From the NCBI GenBank assembly GCA_015523295.1, contig WAKQ01000006.1, positions 1 to 53,701 of the forward strand: a stretch of 53,701 nt of DNA. The letters are read 5' to 3'. Of this stretch, positions 22,933-31,265 are shown piece by piece. The notes beneath the pieces are model-generated. The model made no database searches. It saw only the letters and a program-made list of their open reading frames with translations, and was not told the origin of the DNA. The DNA is from Desulfurococcales archaeon (lineage in GTDB: Archaea > Thermoproteota > Thermoprotei_A > Sulfolobales > NBVN01). Within the stretch, counting starts at the first letter, position 1, and the number at the start of each line of letters is the position of its first letter. A program made the position numbers and the translations under genes.

Positions 22933-23607
22933 ATGCTACCGCTGGAGCAGATAAGGTCACTCCTCATGGATGGTAAGCCAGTGCTGATCTTCGACTCCAG
23001 TTCCCGCGAGAATGAGGTTGACATGGTTTTCTACGCACCTAAGATAGACTCACACTCTATTACCACGCTCAGAAAGATTGCAGGTGGGCTAATATGTTAC
23101 TCCATGCCTAGAAAAGTTGGCGAAGCCATAGGCCTTAAGTACATGGACGAGTTATTAAGGGAGCTGGGGTATGGGGACCTTACAGGAAAAGTCCTTGGGT
23201 ATGGGGACCCTCCAAACTTCAGTTTATGGGTTAATCACAAGGACGTCATGACAGGTATAAGGGATGCTGATAGGGCGAAAACGATTAAGGAGCTTGATAA
23301 GGTGGTTGAACTCGTTCTCGATGGTCAGGTTAAGGAAGCCAAGAGTAAATTTTATTCAGAATTTATCTCCCCAGGCCATGTCCCTATACTCCTAGGGAGA
23401 GGCCTGGACGTCAGAAGGGGTCACACCGAGCTATCTCTTAGTCTTGCAGAATTAAGTGGCCTAAGGCCCAGTACCGTAATAGCTGAAATGCTTGATGATT
23501 CAGGCGCTTTAAGCAAGGAGGATGCTCGGAAGGTGGCTGCACGTATCGGTACCATGCTTATTGACGGTAGCTCAATAATAGAAGAGTGGCTTGCAAGGAA
23601 GCAATAA
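22933..23607 (+). CDS. ribB: 3,4-dihydroxy-2-butanone 4-phosphate synthase
   Basis: RibB converts ribulose-5-phosphate to the four-carbon unit of riboflavin plus formate. The active-site segment DSSSRENEVDMVF (about 21-33) keeps the RENE-x-D core, and RGHTELSLSLAELSGL (about 157-172) carries the second conserved region. The 224-residue length fits the stand-alone enzyme; there is no GTP cyclohydrolase II domain. GGTGG sits 8 nt before the ATG, and a TATA-like TTTTAAAT lies at 22891-22898. It is separated by 20 kb from the reductase of the same pathway. Confidence 0.9.
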   Translation: MLPLEQIRSLLMDGKPVLIFDSSSRENEVDMVFYAPKIDSHSITTLRKIAGGLICYSMPRKVGEAIGLKYMDELLRELGYGDLTGKVLGYGDPPNFSLWVNHKDVMTGIRDADRAKTIKELDKVVELVLDGQVKEAKSKFYSEFISPGHVPILLGRGLDVRRGHTELSLSLAELSGLRPSTVIAEMLDDSGALSKEDARKVAARIGTMLIDGSSIIEEWLARKQ

Positions 23608-23668
23608 TTAGTATTTCCTTGAAACTAGCGTTAATAAGGACTCTGCATAAATATTATGGGTATCATAT

Positions 23669-24406
23669 TTGGTTGAAGTCAAGATAGAGATTCCTGATGA
23701 CATTATGGATAAACTCCTAAAGAAATATCCCGGCGAGAACCTAGAGGGAGCTCTAAAGAAGCTTTTAGAGGAAGAGCTTGAAGGGAAGGGAAGCGAGGCA
23801 GAGATGATAGAGAAGGAGATCTTGAGCCTGCAATCCATAGCAAATAACTTGCAGAGGGTTGTGATGGCTGCAGGAGATACTCTAAACTCCTACTCACAGA
23901 TGCTTAGCGACATGAGGTTAAGGCTCGCTGAAATCTGGGAGTTCCTAAAGGAAGTTAACGAGCGTATCTCCCGCCTGGAATCAATGCTTCAAGCACCCTC
24001 CAAGCCACAAGAGGTTGTTCAGGTTCAGCAGCAGAGGCCTGAAGCTAGGGAAATCCGTCATGAGAGGAGTAGGGAAAGAAGAAGCTCGGCCATAGAAATC
24101 CTTAAAAAACAGAGGATTATGTTTGAGTCTGATCTAGCCTCCAAGATAAGGAACAGAGACGCCTTTTTTGAGAGGCTGAGGAAAGACGGCGCTCTAGTCC
24201 TCACATTATCAGATCAGAGAATAGCGATCGACCCAGAGTACTGGAGGGAGTTCCTCTCAACTCTCGAAGCCCTTAGAACGAATGCGGAAAAAGAGTTGAA
24301 GGAGGCTTTAGGACACCAGGGATACCAGCTCCTTATGGCGCTATCTAAGAGCGCCTTGGCCTACTTCGACGCTACAAAGAAGAAGTGGGTGGTGCTCCTC
24401 GAATAA
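23669..24406 (+). CDS. Coiled-coil protein, unknown
   Basis: The 245-residue protein starts with VEVKIEIPDDIMDKLLKKYP and a helix, which may be a small ribbon-helix-helix-like or dimerisation unit. It continues with a long heptad-type helix (about 45-110), a Gln/Arg-rich linker (about 112-140), and a helical C-terminal domain (145-245). The TTG at 23671 area (frame opens at 23669) has a TATA-like ATAAATATT about 20 bp upstream and no ribosome binding site, so a leaderless mRNA is likely. It ends 1 nt before the convergent asparaginase gene. No family recognised. Confidence 0.55.
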   Translation: MVEVKIEIPDDIMDKLLKKYPGENLEGALKKLLEEELEGKGSEAEMIEKEILSLQSIANNLQRVVMAAGDTLNSYSQMLSDMRLRLAEIWEFLKEVNERISRLESMLQAPSKPQEVVQVQQQRPEAREIRHERSRERRSSAIEILKKQRIMFESDLASKIRNRDAFFERLRKDGALVLTLSDQRIAIDPEYWREFLSTLEALRTNAEKELKEALGHQGYQLLMALSKSALAYFDATKKKWVVLLE

Positions 24407-24407
24407 C

Positions 24408-25325
24408 TCACTTTTTAGGCAATCCAGATATCCCTAGCTTACCATCTGATGTTATGTAGCCCCATGGCATAGCATTAGTGTTGAAGAAGGCACCGAAATC
24501 ACCATCGGATGAAACGACGATGACGCCAGCGGTGTCGGGGCCCGATATTGATGTATGCTTCATTATCGACATCTTAGCAGCTGTAGAGGCACTTAATCCC
24601 TCCGCAACTAGGTTGACAGCTGACAATGTCAAGAAGCTCTCAATTATTGTCTCCCCTATGCCTGTTGCGACGGCTGCTGCAGCCCTGTTAGCGTAGAACC
24701 CAGCACCTGGGATTGCAGAGTCTCCCACCCTCCCTGGAAATTTAAGCATCACCCCGCCAGTGCTTACCGCGGCTGCCACCCTTCCTTTAGAGTCTACGGC
24801 TACAGCCCCAACAGTGTCGCCTATACCTAACTTCTTAGCTAGCTCATAGCTCTTCACATAAGGCCCGCTATATCCTTTCATTATATACTCTTTGTATCTC
24901 TTTAACACCTTCTGTGAGGGGCCTGGATGCTTCTCAAGCCCTAGCCTTCTGGCCAGATCATCAGCTGGAGAGCCAGCTATTAGGATATGATCCGTTAGCT
25001 CCATCACTTTCAAGGCAAGGACTACAGGATTTCTAGGATAAGTTACTGAGGCTACAGCACCCGCCCTTCCTGTATAGCCGTCCATCACGCCGGCGTCCAT
25101 GCTCACATGCCCGGAAAGGTCGACAACCGATCCTATGCCAGCGTTGAGAATGCCGGAGTCTTCTAATACCTTCGTAGCCTCAACAGCTCCAGCAATTGCT
25201 GAGCCTTCCCCTGTTAAAGCCCTCAGACCTGTTTCTAAGGCGTTCTCGAGTGTTGCAATTATAGATTCCCGATCTAGGTACTTCCAGGTGCCTGCACCGG
25301 CGTGGACTAATAAAACGCTTCTCAA
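24408..25325 (-). CDS. Isoaspartyl peptidase/L-asparaginase, Ntn-hydrolase type
   Basis: This plant-type asparaginase (type 2/3) precursor cleaves itself before a catalytic threonine. The start VHAGAGTW, the region NAGIGSVVDLSGHVSMDAGVMDG (61-83) and the cleavage motif GIGDTVGAVAVDSKG are present, so T171 would become the new N-terminus. The following STGGVMLKFPGRVGDSAIPGAGFYA is the usual substrate loop. The family splits isoaspartyl dipeptides and asparagine, repairing or recycling heat-damaged peptides, which suits a thermophile. Confidence 0.9.
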   Translation of the reverse strand: MRSVLLVHAGAGTWKYLDRESIIATLENALETGLRALTGEGSAIAGAVEATKVLEDSGILNAGIGSVVDLSGHVSMDAGVMDGYTGRAGAVASVTYPRNPVVLALKVMELTDHILIAGSPADDLARRLGLEKHPGPSQKVLKRYKEYIMKGYSGPYVKSYELAKKLGIGDTVGAVAVDSKGRVAAAVSTGGVMLKFPGRVGDSAIPGAGFYANRAAAAVATGIGETIIESFLTLSAVNLVAEGLSASTAAKMSIMKHTSISGPDTAGVIVVSSDGDFGAFFNTNAMPWGYITSDGKLGISGLPKK

Positions 25326-25372
25326 CTTATAGGCCCGTAAAAGCTTTAAGAAAAAGTAAATAATTTTAACGT

Positions 25373-26515
25373 TTATGCTAGACCTAGCCAGTGAAGAAGT
25401 TGCCTGTATGCGTGGGTCTTGGCAATATTCTTTGAATTCAGAGGTCCAGGCTTCTTCATAAAGAATGCATTAACCTCGTAGACTGTTCCTGAAAGCTTTT
25501 TATCAACCGCAATCTTACCTAGACGTATCAGGTCCACGAGCATGCCGGCAAGGGCTGGAGAGTCATTTATTCTAGCGCTTATGAATAGGGAGTCCCTGAA
25601 GCCATTGAAGCTTATCCACTCCATATGCATAGCAACGTACTTCTTATCTCCTAAAGGCTCTAGATACCCCGTAGGCCTTATGTAGTGAGGTGCGTCATAT
25701 CCAAGGATGTCCTTAACCATACTGCTTTTAGTTGTCTCCTTCATTTTATTCCTCCCTGGATCTGTGAGGGCTAGGAAGTCCGTGTTACCACCAATGTTAA
25801 ACTGCACTACAAACTCAACGAACCTGTTTCTCTCCGCCATATGCTCCAGTAGGTCAGCCGTCAGTGGAGTTGCACCTGTGGCACCGTCATCGCCGAATAC
25901 AACAGCCCCTGACTCCTCAAACAATTGAAGTAGCCCTGGGTTGTTCGCAACAGGTGTAGGTATAGCGTTAACGAAGGTCACCCCTCTACCTGTTCTCTTA
26001 GCATACTCGGCTGCCGCATAGGCGTACACATGTGTTGCTGGAGCATCCCCCCTGAGTATCTTATCCACAGCCTCATCCTTAGAAGAGTAAGCAGTTCCCT
26101 CCTCAGTAGTTATGACATTAACTATCACGTCAGGCTTTAAGTTGATCCATTCCTCAATGAGTTTATCTATAGCTTCCTTGAGTGGGTATTTCTTCTCAAG
26201 GCCGGTGGTTCTAAAGGGCAATCCCTGGGTTGACCCAAGGTTTATGCCCTCCCTCACAACTACCTTCTTTAATGTTTCAGGGACATCGTAATCTTCACCG
26301 AATATATTCCTCCCGAGATCGTAGAGTGATTTACCCACTTTCTCAAGATCTACGTCATAGGCAGCCACAATCTCTATATCCTCCACTCGATAGGGCAAAT
26401 CATATTTGGATAGTGGTATACCATATTTCGCCACAGCACCTTTCTTAATTCTTTCAAGACCTACAGCAAGATATGTTCCAACGTAACCCGAACCTAATAA
26501 TATTGCTCTAACCAT
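25373..26515 (-). CDS. ino1: Myo-inositol-1-phosphate synthase
   Basis: The enzyme converts glucose-6-phosphate to inositol-1-phosphate in an NAD-dependent reaction, for inositol phospholipids and di-myo-inositol phosphate solutes. NAD binding is at LLGSGYVGTYLAVGLE near the start. The catalytic region FGDDGATGATPLTADLLEHM, then FNIGGNTDFLALTDPGRNKMKETTKSSMV, is typical, as is the late SPALAGMLVDLIRL. ATG 26515 is chosen because GAGGTGAT lies 4-12 bases before it; an upstream GTG at 26524 overlaps that site. A dyad in the promoter is listed separately. Confidence 0.92.
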   Translation of the reverse strand: MVRAILLGSGYVGTYLAVGLERIKKGAVAKYGIPLSKYDLPYRVEDIEIVAAYDVDLEKVGKSLYDLGRNIFGEDYDVPETLKKVVVREGINLGSTQGLPFRTTGLEKKYPLKEAIDKLIEEWINLKPDVIVNVITTEEGTAYSSKDEAVDKILRGDAPATHVYAYAAAEYAKRTGRGVTFVNAIPTPVANNPGLLQLFEESGAVVFGDDGATGATPLTADLLEHMAERNRFVEFVVQFNIGGNTDFLALTDPGRNKMKETTKSSMVKDILGYDAPHYIRPTGYLEPLGDKKYVAMHMEWISFNGFRDSLFISARINDSPALAGMLVDLIRLGKIAVDKKLSGTVYEVNAFFMKKPGPLNSKNIAKTHAYRQLLHWLGLA

Positions 26516-26541
26516 ATGCATCACCTCTTGAAGTAATACTT

Positions 26542-26558
26542 ATTTCAACTGCTGAAAT
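26542..26558. promoter_or_regulatory. Dyad in the ino1 promoter
   Basis: ATTTCA and TGAAAT form a perfect inverted repeat with a 5-bp spacer. It lies next to TATA-like sequence (26556-26566) and about 27-43 bp upstream of the chosen ATG, where a repressor would block transcription. Confidence 0.35.
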
Positions 26559-26614
26559 ATATTTATGCAGATAAATATAAGCTTATTCGATTTCGTGAAG
26601 CGGGTTCTTAACCT

Positions 26615-26974
26615 TCAGCACTCGACAGGCTCATCTTTCGCTGTAGGCTTCAACGGTATGACACAGATGAACTCAAAGGGCTGGTTTGAGCTGTTAACGT
26701 ACTCGTGCTCTACGTTGGGAGGGATGAAGATGAATGTCCCCTCGCTCACCTGATACCATCTCCTACCAACCCTTAACTTACCCTCCCCCCTTACAACGAA
26801 GATTTCGTGCTCCCATGGATGATGATGAGGGAATATTCTCCCACCCGGCATTATTTGGAAATACCTCATCGCAGACGCCCTCGCACCGTCAGCTTCCGAA
26901 ATTAACCACCTTATTGTGGACTTCAATCCGAAGTCAGGTTTAAGCTCCTCAGCCTTGACCTCAGTGAATTTCAT
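26615..26974 (-). CDS. Small single-domain cupin
   Basis: The product is a beta-barrel cupin of about 119 residues. Cupin motif 1 is GGRIFPHHHPWEHEIFVVRGEG, with three adjacent histidines plus the later His and Glu as metal ligands, and motif 2 is EGTFIFIPPNVEHEY. The enzyme or binding activity cannot be named. The start at ATG 26974 has GGTGA seven bases upstream; a longer frame from ATG 27067 would touch the P-type ATPase stop (4-nt overlap) and add 31 atypical residues. Confidence 0.8.
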   Translation of the reverse strand: MKFTEVKAEELKPDFGLKSTIRWLISEADGARASAMRYFQIMPGGRIFPHHHPWEHEIFVVRGEGKLRVGRRWYQVSEGTFIFIPPNVEHEYVNSSNQPFEFICVIPLKPTAKDEPVEC

Positions 26975-27063
26975 GATTTTTTCACCGCAGCTCACGTAAG
27001 ACCCTCTTCTAATATCTCGGCAAGTTCTAAATAACGTTAAGTCATATAGAGGGAATATCATAT

Positions 27064-29760
27064 TCATAGCTTTATGTGTAGGGACTTCCTAATCTCATCA
27101 ACTAGGATGACTGGCACTGCCGTTAAGAGTGAGAGCAGGATGTAGATCGGATTTAGTGGCACTGTATCGAAGAGCGTGCTTAAGAATGGTAGGTAAATCG
27201 CTAGCAACTGGATCGCTGCTGAGAGTGCTAAGGCCGGTAGTAGCCATCTATTGAAGGGGCTCCACCAGAAGTGCAGTTCCTCGGATCTTGAAGCTAGGGC
27301 TCTTCCGAACTCGCTAAAGGCTATAGCCGCAAAAACTAAGGTCCTGGCACCATAGAGTCCTATATTATCTAAAGCCGGTATGAAGAGACCTAAATTAACG
27401 AGGCCTATCAACGTGCCCAATAATGTGAAGTAGGCCAATTTCCTGTTCGTTATAAATGTTGAGGACTTCCCCCTCGGTGGCCTTTCCATCAGCCCAGGCT
27501 CTGGAGGCTCTGCACTAAGGGCTAGGGCTGGAAGCGAGTCAGTAGTTATATTAACCCAGAGGAGTTGAGGGGCATTAAGAGGAACTGGCAGCTCTGCCAG
27601 CTGAGCGAAGAGTATTGTAGTGACCTCACCAATGTTTGCGGGAAGAAGATAATTTACAGGCTTCTTGAGGTTCTCATAAATAACTCGCCCCTCTCTCACA
27701 GCCTCAACGATTGTCACGAAGTTATCATCTTTTAGAACAAGTTTCGATACTTCCTTCGCAACATCTGTCCCTCGAATCCCCATCGCTATCCCTATGTCAG
27801 CCTCCTTAAGTGCGGGTGCATCGTTGACTCCATCGCCAGTCATCGCGACTATATGGCCTTTAGACTTCAGGAGATGGACAATCCTCCTCTTATGTTCTGG
27901 CGTTACCCTAGCATATATAACGGCTCTATCTATTGCATTCAGCAATTCATCATCACTCATTCTATCCAGGTCAGCGCCCTCTAGAATAACATCCCCTTCC
28001 CTTAGGAGCCCTATCATGCGTCCAATAGCCTCAGCTGTAAGCCTATGGTCACCTGTAATCATTACTGCCCTAACCCCGGCCTTCCTAAGCATCTCCAACG
28101 CTTCCTTAACCCCCTCCCTAGGAGGGTCTATAATGCCAAACAATGCAATGAAGGTTAAATCTCTCTCCAAGCTTTCAGGGCTTGAGGGTAAGGTAACATT
28201 CCCTGGCAGTTCTTTATAGGCAATGGCGTAGGTTCGGAAGCCACGTGACGCAAACTCCTCCATCTTGTTAAGGATTGAAGCCTTCAGGTCATCATCTAAG
28301 TCTAGGACTCTATCGTTTATCATGACTTTGGAAGAAATCATAAGCAGGTATTCAGGAGCACCGCTTGATATAACTAGGTACCTATCTAAGTACTTGTGAA
28401 CTGTTGTCTTCCTCTTCCTGAACCTGTCGAATGGGTAGACCTTAACAGTTAGATATTCTGGATTCCTGCCAACTCCCACTACTTTATAGGCGAATACTAG
28501 GGCGCTTCCCTCTGTAGGGGAGCCCTTGACCTTCCATCCTCCGTCCTCACGGATGAGTCGCGCATCTTTGCCCACGTGAGTAATAATGTAGTCTGAGAGG
28601 GTTTCAAGAATCTCCTTCTTAAGATCTCCCTTTAATGCTATCTCCCCTTCGGGAGCGTATCCAACACCAGTAACCTCACCCTCGACCCCGGCTATCCAGA
28701 ACTTACGTATAGTCATTTCACCCTTGGTTATAGTGCCGGTCTTATCGCTAGCAACGACGTCGCAGGCCCCCAGCGCTTCAATGGCTCCGAGCTCTCTAAC
28801 AACGGCATTCCTCTTAGCCATCCTGTACGCACCAAGCGCTAAAATCGTTGTAGCAACTGCTGGCAGGCTCTCAGGAACTGCAGCAACCGCTAGGGCTACT
28901 GAAAGAATTAGTGAGTCAATCAAGCTCATTTTCTCTAACGTCACTGAAGCTATGAACACTACGGCACTCACACCTAGGACGACGGCACCTAGCTTACGGC
29001 CAAGCCTGTCCAGGTCTTCTTCAAGTAACGATCTTCTCTCTTTTATGCTTCGTAATGACTTGGCAATCTTTCCCATCTCAGTGCTAAGGCCTGTAGCAAC
29101 AACTACACCTACCCCTTCTCCCTTAACTACGTATGTGCCCATGAAAAGCATGTTTGTCCTGCTGGGCAAGGGCGTCTCCTTAGGTAGCGCAACGTCGGCT
29201 TCCTTCTCAACAGGCATTGACTCTCCAGTAAGGGGTGATTCATCTACTTGAAGATCGCTCGCCTCAATAAGCCTCATATCCGCAGGCACCCTATCCCCAG
29301 GGGAGACGATCACGATGTCCCCCGGCACAAGCTCGGATGCATCCACCTCCTTAATTCTTCCGCCCCTCACCACCTTAGCCCTCGGAGCAGTCATTCTTTT
29401 TAGAGCTTCAATGGCTCTTTCAGCCCTGAATTCCTGGACAAACCCTGCAACCCCCATTAACAGCACAGTGAAGAAGATGGCTTCTGCATCAATGACCTCC
29501 CCTAGGAGACCGGCAATGGCTGCCGCTGAAAGAAGGAGCAAAATCAGGAAATTAGTGAATTGCCTTAAGAACAGTTTTAAGGGATTCCTTCCACGGCCCT
29601 CAACCAAGTTCCTGCCATACTCTTCTAGCCTTGCCTTTGCATCCTTCTCGCTTAACCCTTCGGGTCCTGCCCTTAGGGCTGAGAGCACTTCCTCAAGGCT
29701 CATGGAGTGCCAATTCTTTGCGATGTCACATCCCTCGGCAATAGCTTGATAGTGATTCAT
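27064..29760 (-). CDS. P-type cation-transporting ATPase, P2A (calcium-type)
   Basis: This 898-residue ion pump is complete. Visible parts are the N-terminal cation ATPase domain, actuator loop DESPLTGES (173-181), membrane helix 4 motif VPESLPAV (295-302), phosphorylation site DKTGT with D339, MITGDHRLTAEA, and the hinge MTGDGVNDAPALKEADIGIAMG, followed by the C-terminal membrane helices with NITTDSLPALALSAEPPEP. The PESLP and NITTDSLPA motifs resemble SERCA and PMR1, so Ca2+ (or Mn2+) export is likely. Potassium or plasma-membrane proton types fit less well. It is divergent from the 29810 gene over a 49-nt shared promoter. Confidence 0.9.
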   Translation of the reverse strand: MNHYQAIAEGCDIAKNWHSMSLEEVLSALRAGPEGLSEKDAKARLEEYGRNLVEGRGRNPLKLFLRQFTNFLILLLLSAAAIAGLLGEVIDAEAIFFTVLLMGVAGFVQEFRAERAIEALKRMTAPRAKVVRGGRIKEVDASELVPGDIVIVSPGDRVPADMRLIEASDLQVDESPLTGESMPVEKEADVALPKETPLPSRTNMLFMGTYVVKGEGVGVVVATGLSTEMGKIAKSLRSIKERRSLLEEDLDRLGRKLGAVVLGVSAVVFIASVTLEKMSLIDSLILSVALAVAAVPESLPAVATTILALGAYRMAKRNAVVRELGAIEALGACDVVASDKTGTITKGEMTIRKFWIAGVEGEVTGVGYAPEGEIALKGDLKKEILETLSDYIITHVGKDARLIREDGGWKVKGSPTEGSALVFAYKVVGVGRNPEYLTVKVYPFDRFRKRKTTVHKYLDRYLVISSGAPEYLLMISSKVMINDRVLDLDDDLKASILNKMEEFASRGFRTYAIAYKELPGNVTLPSSPESLERDLTFIALFGIIDPPREGVKEALEMLRKAGVRAVMITGDHRLTAEAIGRMIGLLREGDVILEGADLDRMSDDELLNAIDRAVIYARVTPEHKRRIVHLLKSKGHIVAMTGDGVNDAPALKEADIGIAMGIRGTDVAKEVSKLVLKDDNFVTIVEAVREGRVIYENLKKPVNYLLPANIGEVTTILFAQLAELPVPLNAPQLLWVNITTDSLPALALSAEPPEPGLMERPPRGKSSTFITNRKLAYFTLLGTLIGLVNLGLFIPALDNIGLYGARTLVFAAIAFSEFGRALASRSEELHFWWSPFNRWLLPALALSAAIQLLAIYLPFLSTLFDTVPLNPIYILLSLLTAVPVILVDEIRKSLHIKL

Positions 29761-29780
29761 GATTGCTGTCAGTCACTGCC

Positions 29781-29795
29781 CTATAAACTTTTAAG
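29781..29795. promoter_or_regulatory. Shared TATA region of the ATPase and dehydrogenase genes
   Basis: CTATAAACTTTTAAG gives TATAAA toward the right and TTAAAA toward the left. The start codons at 29810 and 29760 are both about 25-28 bp away, so both mRNAs are predicted to be leaderless. Confidence 0.5.
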
Positions 29796-29809
29796 TCTGT
29801 TCTTTAACA

Positions 29810-31228
29810 ATGTTAAAGATGATCGCCTTGAAGTATCATGCTGTAATAATTGGCGGGGGTCCAGGCGGTTATGTTGCTGCCATAAGATTAAGGAATTACG
29901 GATTGAAGGTTGCCCTTGTGGAGAGAATGTTCCTAGGTGGTGAGTGCACCAACTGGGGTTGTATACCGTCGAAGGCCTTAATAAACTTGGCAAGGCTTAC
30001 AAGGCTCATCAAGTTAGGAAGGAGAGCTGGAGTTGAAGCCGAGGTCAAGGACATTCATTATGATAAGGTGATGAGTTGGGTTCGGAAGTCCGTTATGCGG
30101 TCAAGGAAAGGTGTTGAGTACTTGCTGGGTGACGTTGATGTATTCAAAGGTACGGCACGGATAGTGAATAATCATAGGGTCAAGATTTTTGGAGGTGATG
30201 TAAAGGAAGTTCTCGATGCTGAGAACATTGTGATTGCAACCGGTACCGAGCCTAGGAGTGCACCGGGTCTGGAAATAGATGGGCATTCAGTACTCAGTAA
30301 TAGGGATTTCTTCGAGCTTAAGGAGCTTCCTGAATCAGTTGCGGTGATTGGGGCTGGACCTATAGGTGTTGAGTTGGCTACAGCACTCTCAAGTTTAGGG
30401 ATCACCACGTATCTTGTCGAGGTCAAGGATAGAGTGCTTCCGATGTTCGATAGTGACGTAAGTGCAGTGATCTACAACTACCTTAGGAAGGTGGGTGTGA
30501 GGATTCACTCTTCTTCAAAAGCTAAGATATTAGAAAAGAGTGGTGAAGGCGTTAAGTTGAGGATAATGCGGGGGGATGAGAGAAGTGATGTGGAGGTGGA
30601 TAAGGTTTTAGTTGCTGTAGGACGTAAGTACAACACGCCTGGCCTAGGCCTTGAAAAAGTTGGTGTTAAGCTAAGAGATGATGGTTCAATAGAGGTTAAT
30701 GAAGAGTTAAGAACATCAGTCCCTAACATTTACGCGGTTGGGGATGTCACAGGGCCGCCTCTTTTAGCTCATAAGGCTTTTAGGCAGGCGGTAAACGCTG
30801 CTGATGTAATCGCTATAGGTAAGGCGAAACATCCTCAGGGGCCAATACCTTTAATTATTTACTCCTCCCCGGAGGTGGGGATAGTAGGGCTTTCAGAAAG
30901 TGAGGCTAGGACTAAGGGCTATGCCTTTAAGGTGTTTAAGTATCCCTACTCGGCCGTGCCGAGAGAGTTCACGAAGCTTGAGAGATTCCCAGAGGGCTTC
31001 GCCAAGCTGGTGGTTAGTGAGGATCAAATGATCCTTGGCGCTGAGGTTGTGGGTGATGAGGCATCTGAGCTGATACATATCTTCTCTCTCGCGATAGGTA
31101 ATCGTATTAAGGTTGACGGCCTCTTGAACACCGTATATGCACACCCAACTATGGCTGAGGTTGTTGGAGAGTTAGCTCACGTTGCGCTCAATGAGCCCGT
31201 GCATGCAGAAAAGGGATGGCTGAATTAA
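29810..31228 (+). CDS. lpdA: Dihydrolipoamide dehydrogenase-type flavoprotein
   Basis: This is a class I pyridine nucleotide-disulfide oxidoreductase of 472 residues. The FAD motif IIGGGPGGYVAAIRL (13-27) is followed by the redox disulfide GGECTNWGCIPSK with C46 and C51, the NAD motif IGAGPIGVELATAL (about 182-195), a second FAD motif NIYAVGDVTG, and the C-terminal YAHPTMAEVVGE with the catalytic His-Glu. No 2-oxoacid dehydrogenase genes are nearby, so the partner is unknown; glycine cleavage, lipoate recycling or a related disulfide reduction are options. ATG 29810 fits the TATA box as a leaderless start. Confidence 0.87.
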   Translation: MLKMIALKYHAVIIGGGPGGYVAAIRLRNYGLKVALVERMFLGGECTNWGCIPSKALINLARLTRLIKLGRRAGVEAEVKDIHYDKVMSWVRKSVMRSRKGVEYLLGDVDVFKGTARIVNNHRVKIFGGDVKEVLDAENIVIATGTEPRSAPGLEIDGHSVLSNRDFFELKELPESVAVIGAGPIGVELATALSSLGITTYLVEVKDRVLPMFDSDVSAVIYNYLRKVGVRIHSSSKAKILEKSGEGVKLRIMRGDERSDVEVDKVLVAVGRKYNTPGLGLEKVGVKLRDDGSIEVNEELRTSVPNIYAVGDVTGPPLLAHKAFRQAVNAADVIAIGKAKHPQGPIPLIIYSSPEVGIVGLSESEARTKGYAFKVFKYPYSAVPREFTKLERFPEGFAKLVVSEDQMILGAEVVGDEASELIHIFSLAIGNRIKVDGLLNTVYAHPTMAEVVGELAHVALNEPVHAEKGWLN

Positions 31229-31241
31229 GTGTTTGGAACGT

Positions 31242-31265
31242 GAGCACCTAAACAGCTCGTTTTTC
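31242..31265 (+). terminator. Terminator candidate between convergent genes
   Basis: GAGC and GCTC can pair across a 9-nt loop, and the right arm is followed by GTTTTT. It lies between the stops of the flavoprotein and prolidase genes and extends a few bases into the latter. Confidence 0.3.

Noticed and set aside
26975-27067. Longer cupin start with a 4-nt overlap to the ATPase
   Set aside because: The added 31 residues do not resemble a cupin start, and GGTGA lies at the right distance before ATG 26974.
27794-28219. 141-codon plus-strand frame inside the P-type ATPase
   Set aside because: It is antisense to the hinge and nucleotide-binding region of the pump and has no promoter of its own.
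28724-29251. Long open frame on the plus strand inside the P-type ATPase
   Set aside because: It is antisense to a complete pump whose motifs fill this stretch (DKTGT, TGES, PESLP). The Ser/Thr/Ala/Leu-rich composition is that of a codon shadow.
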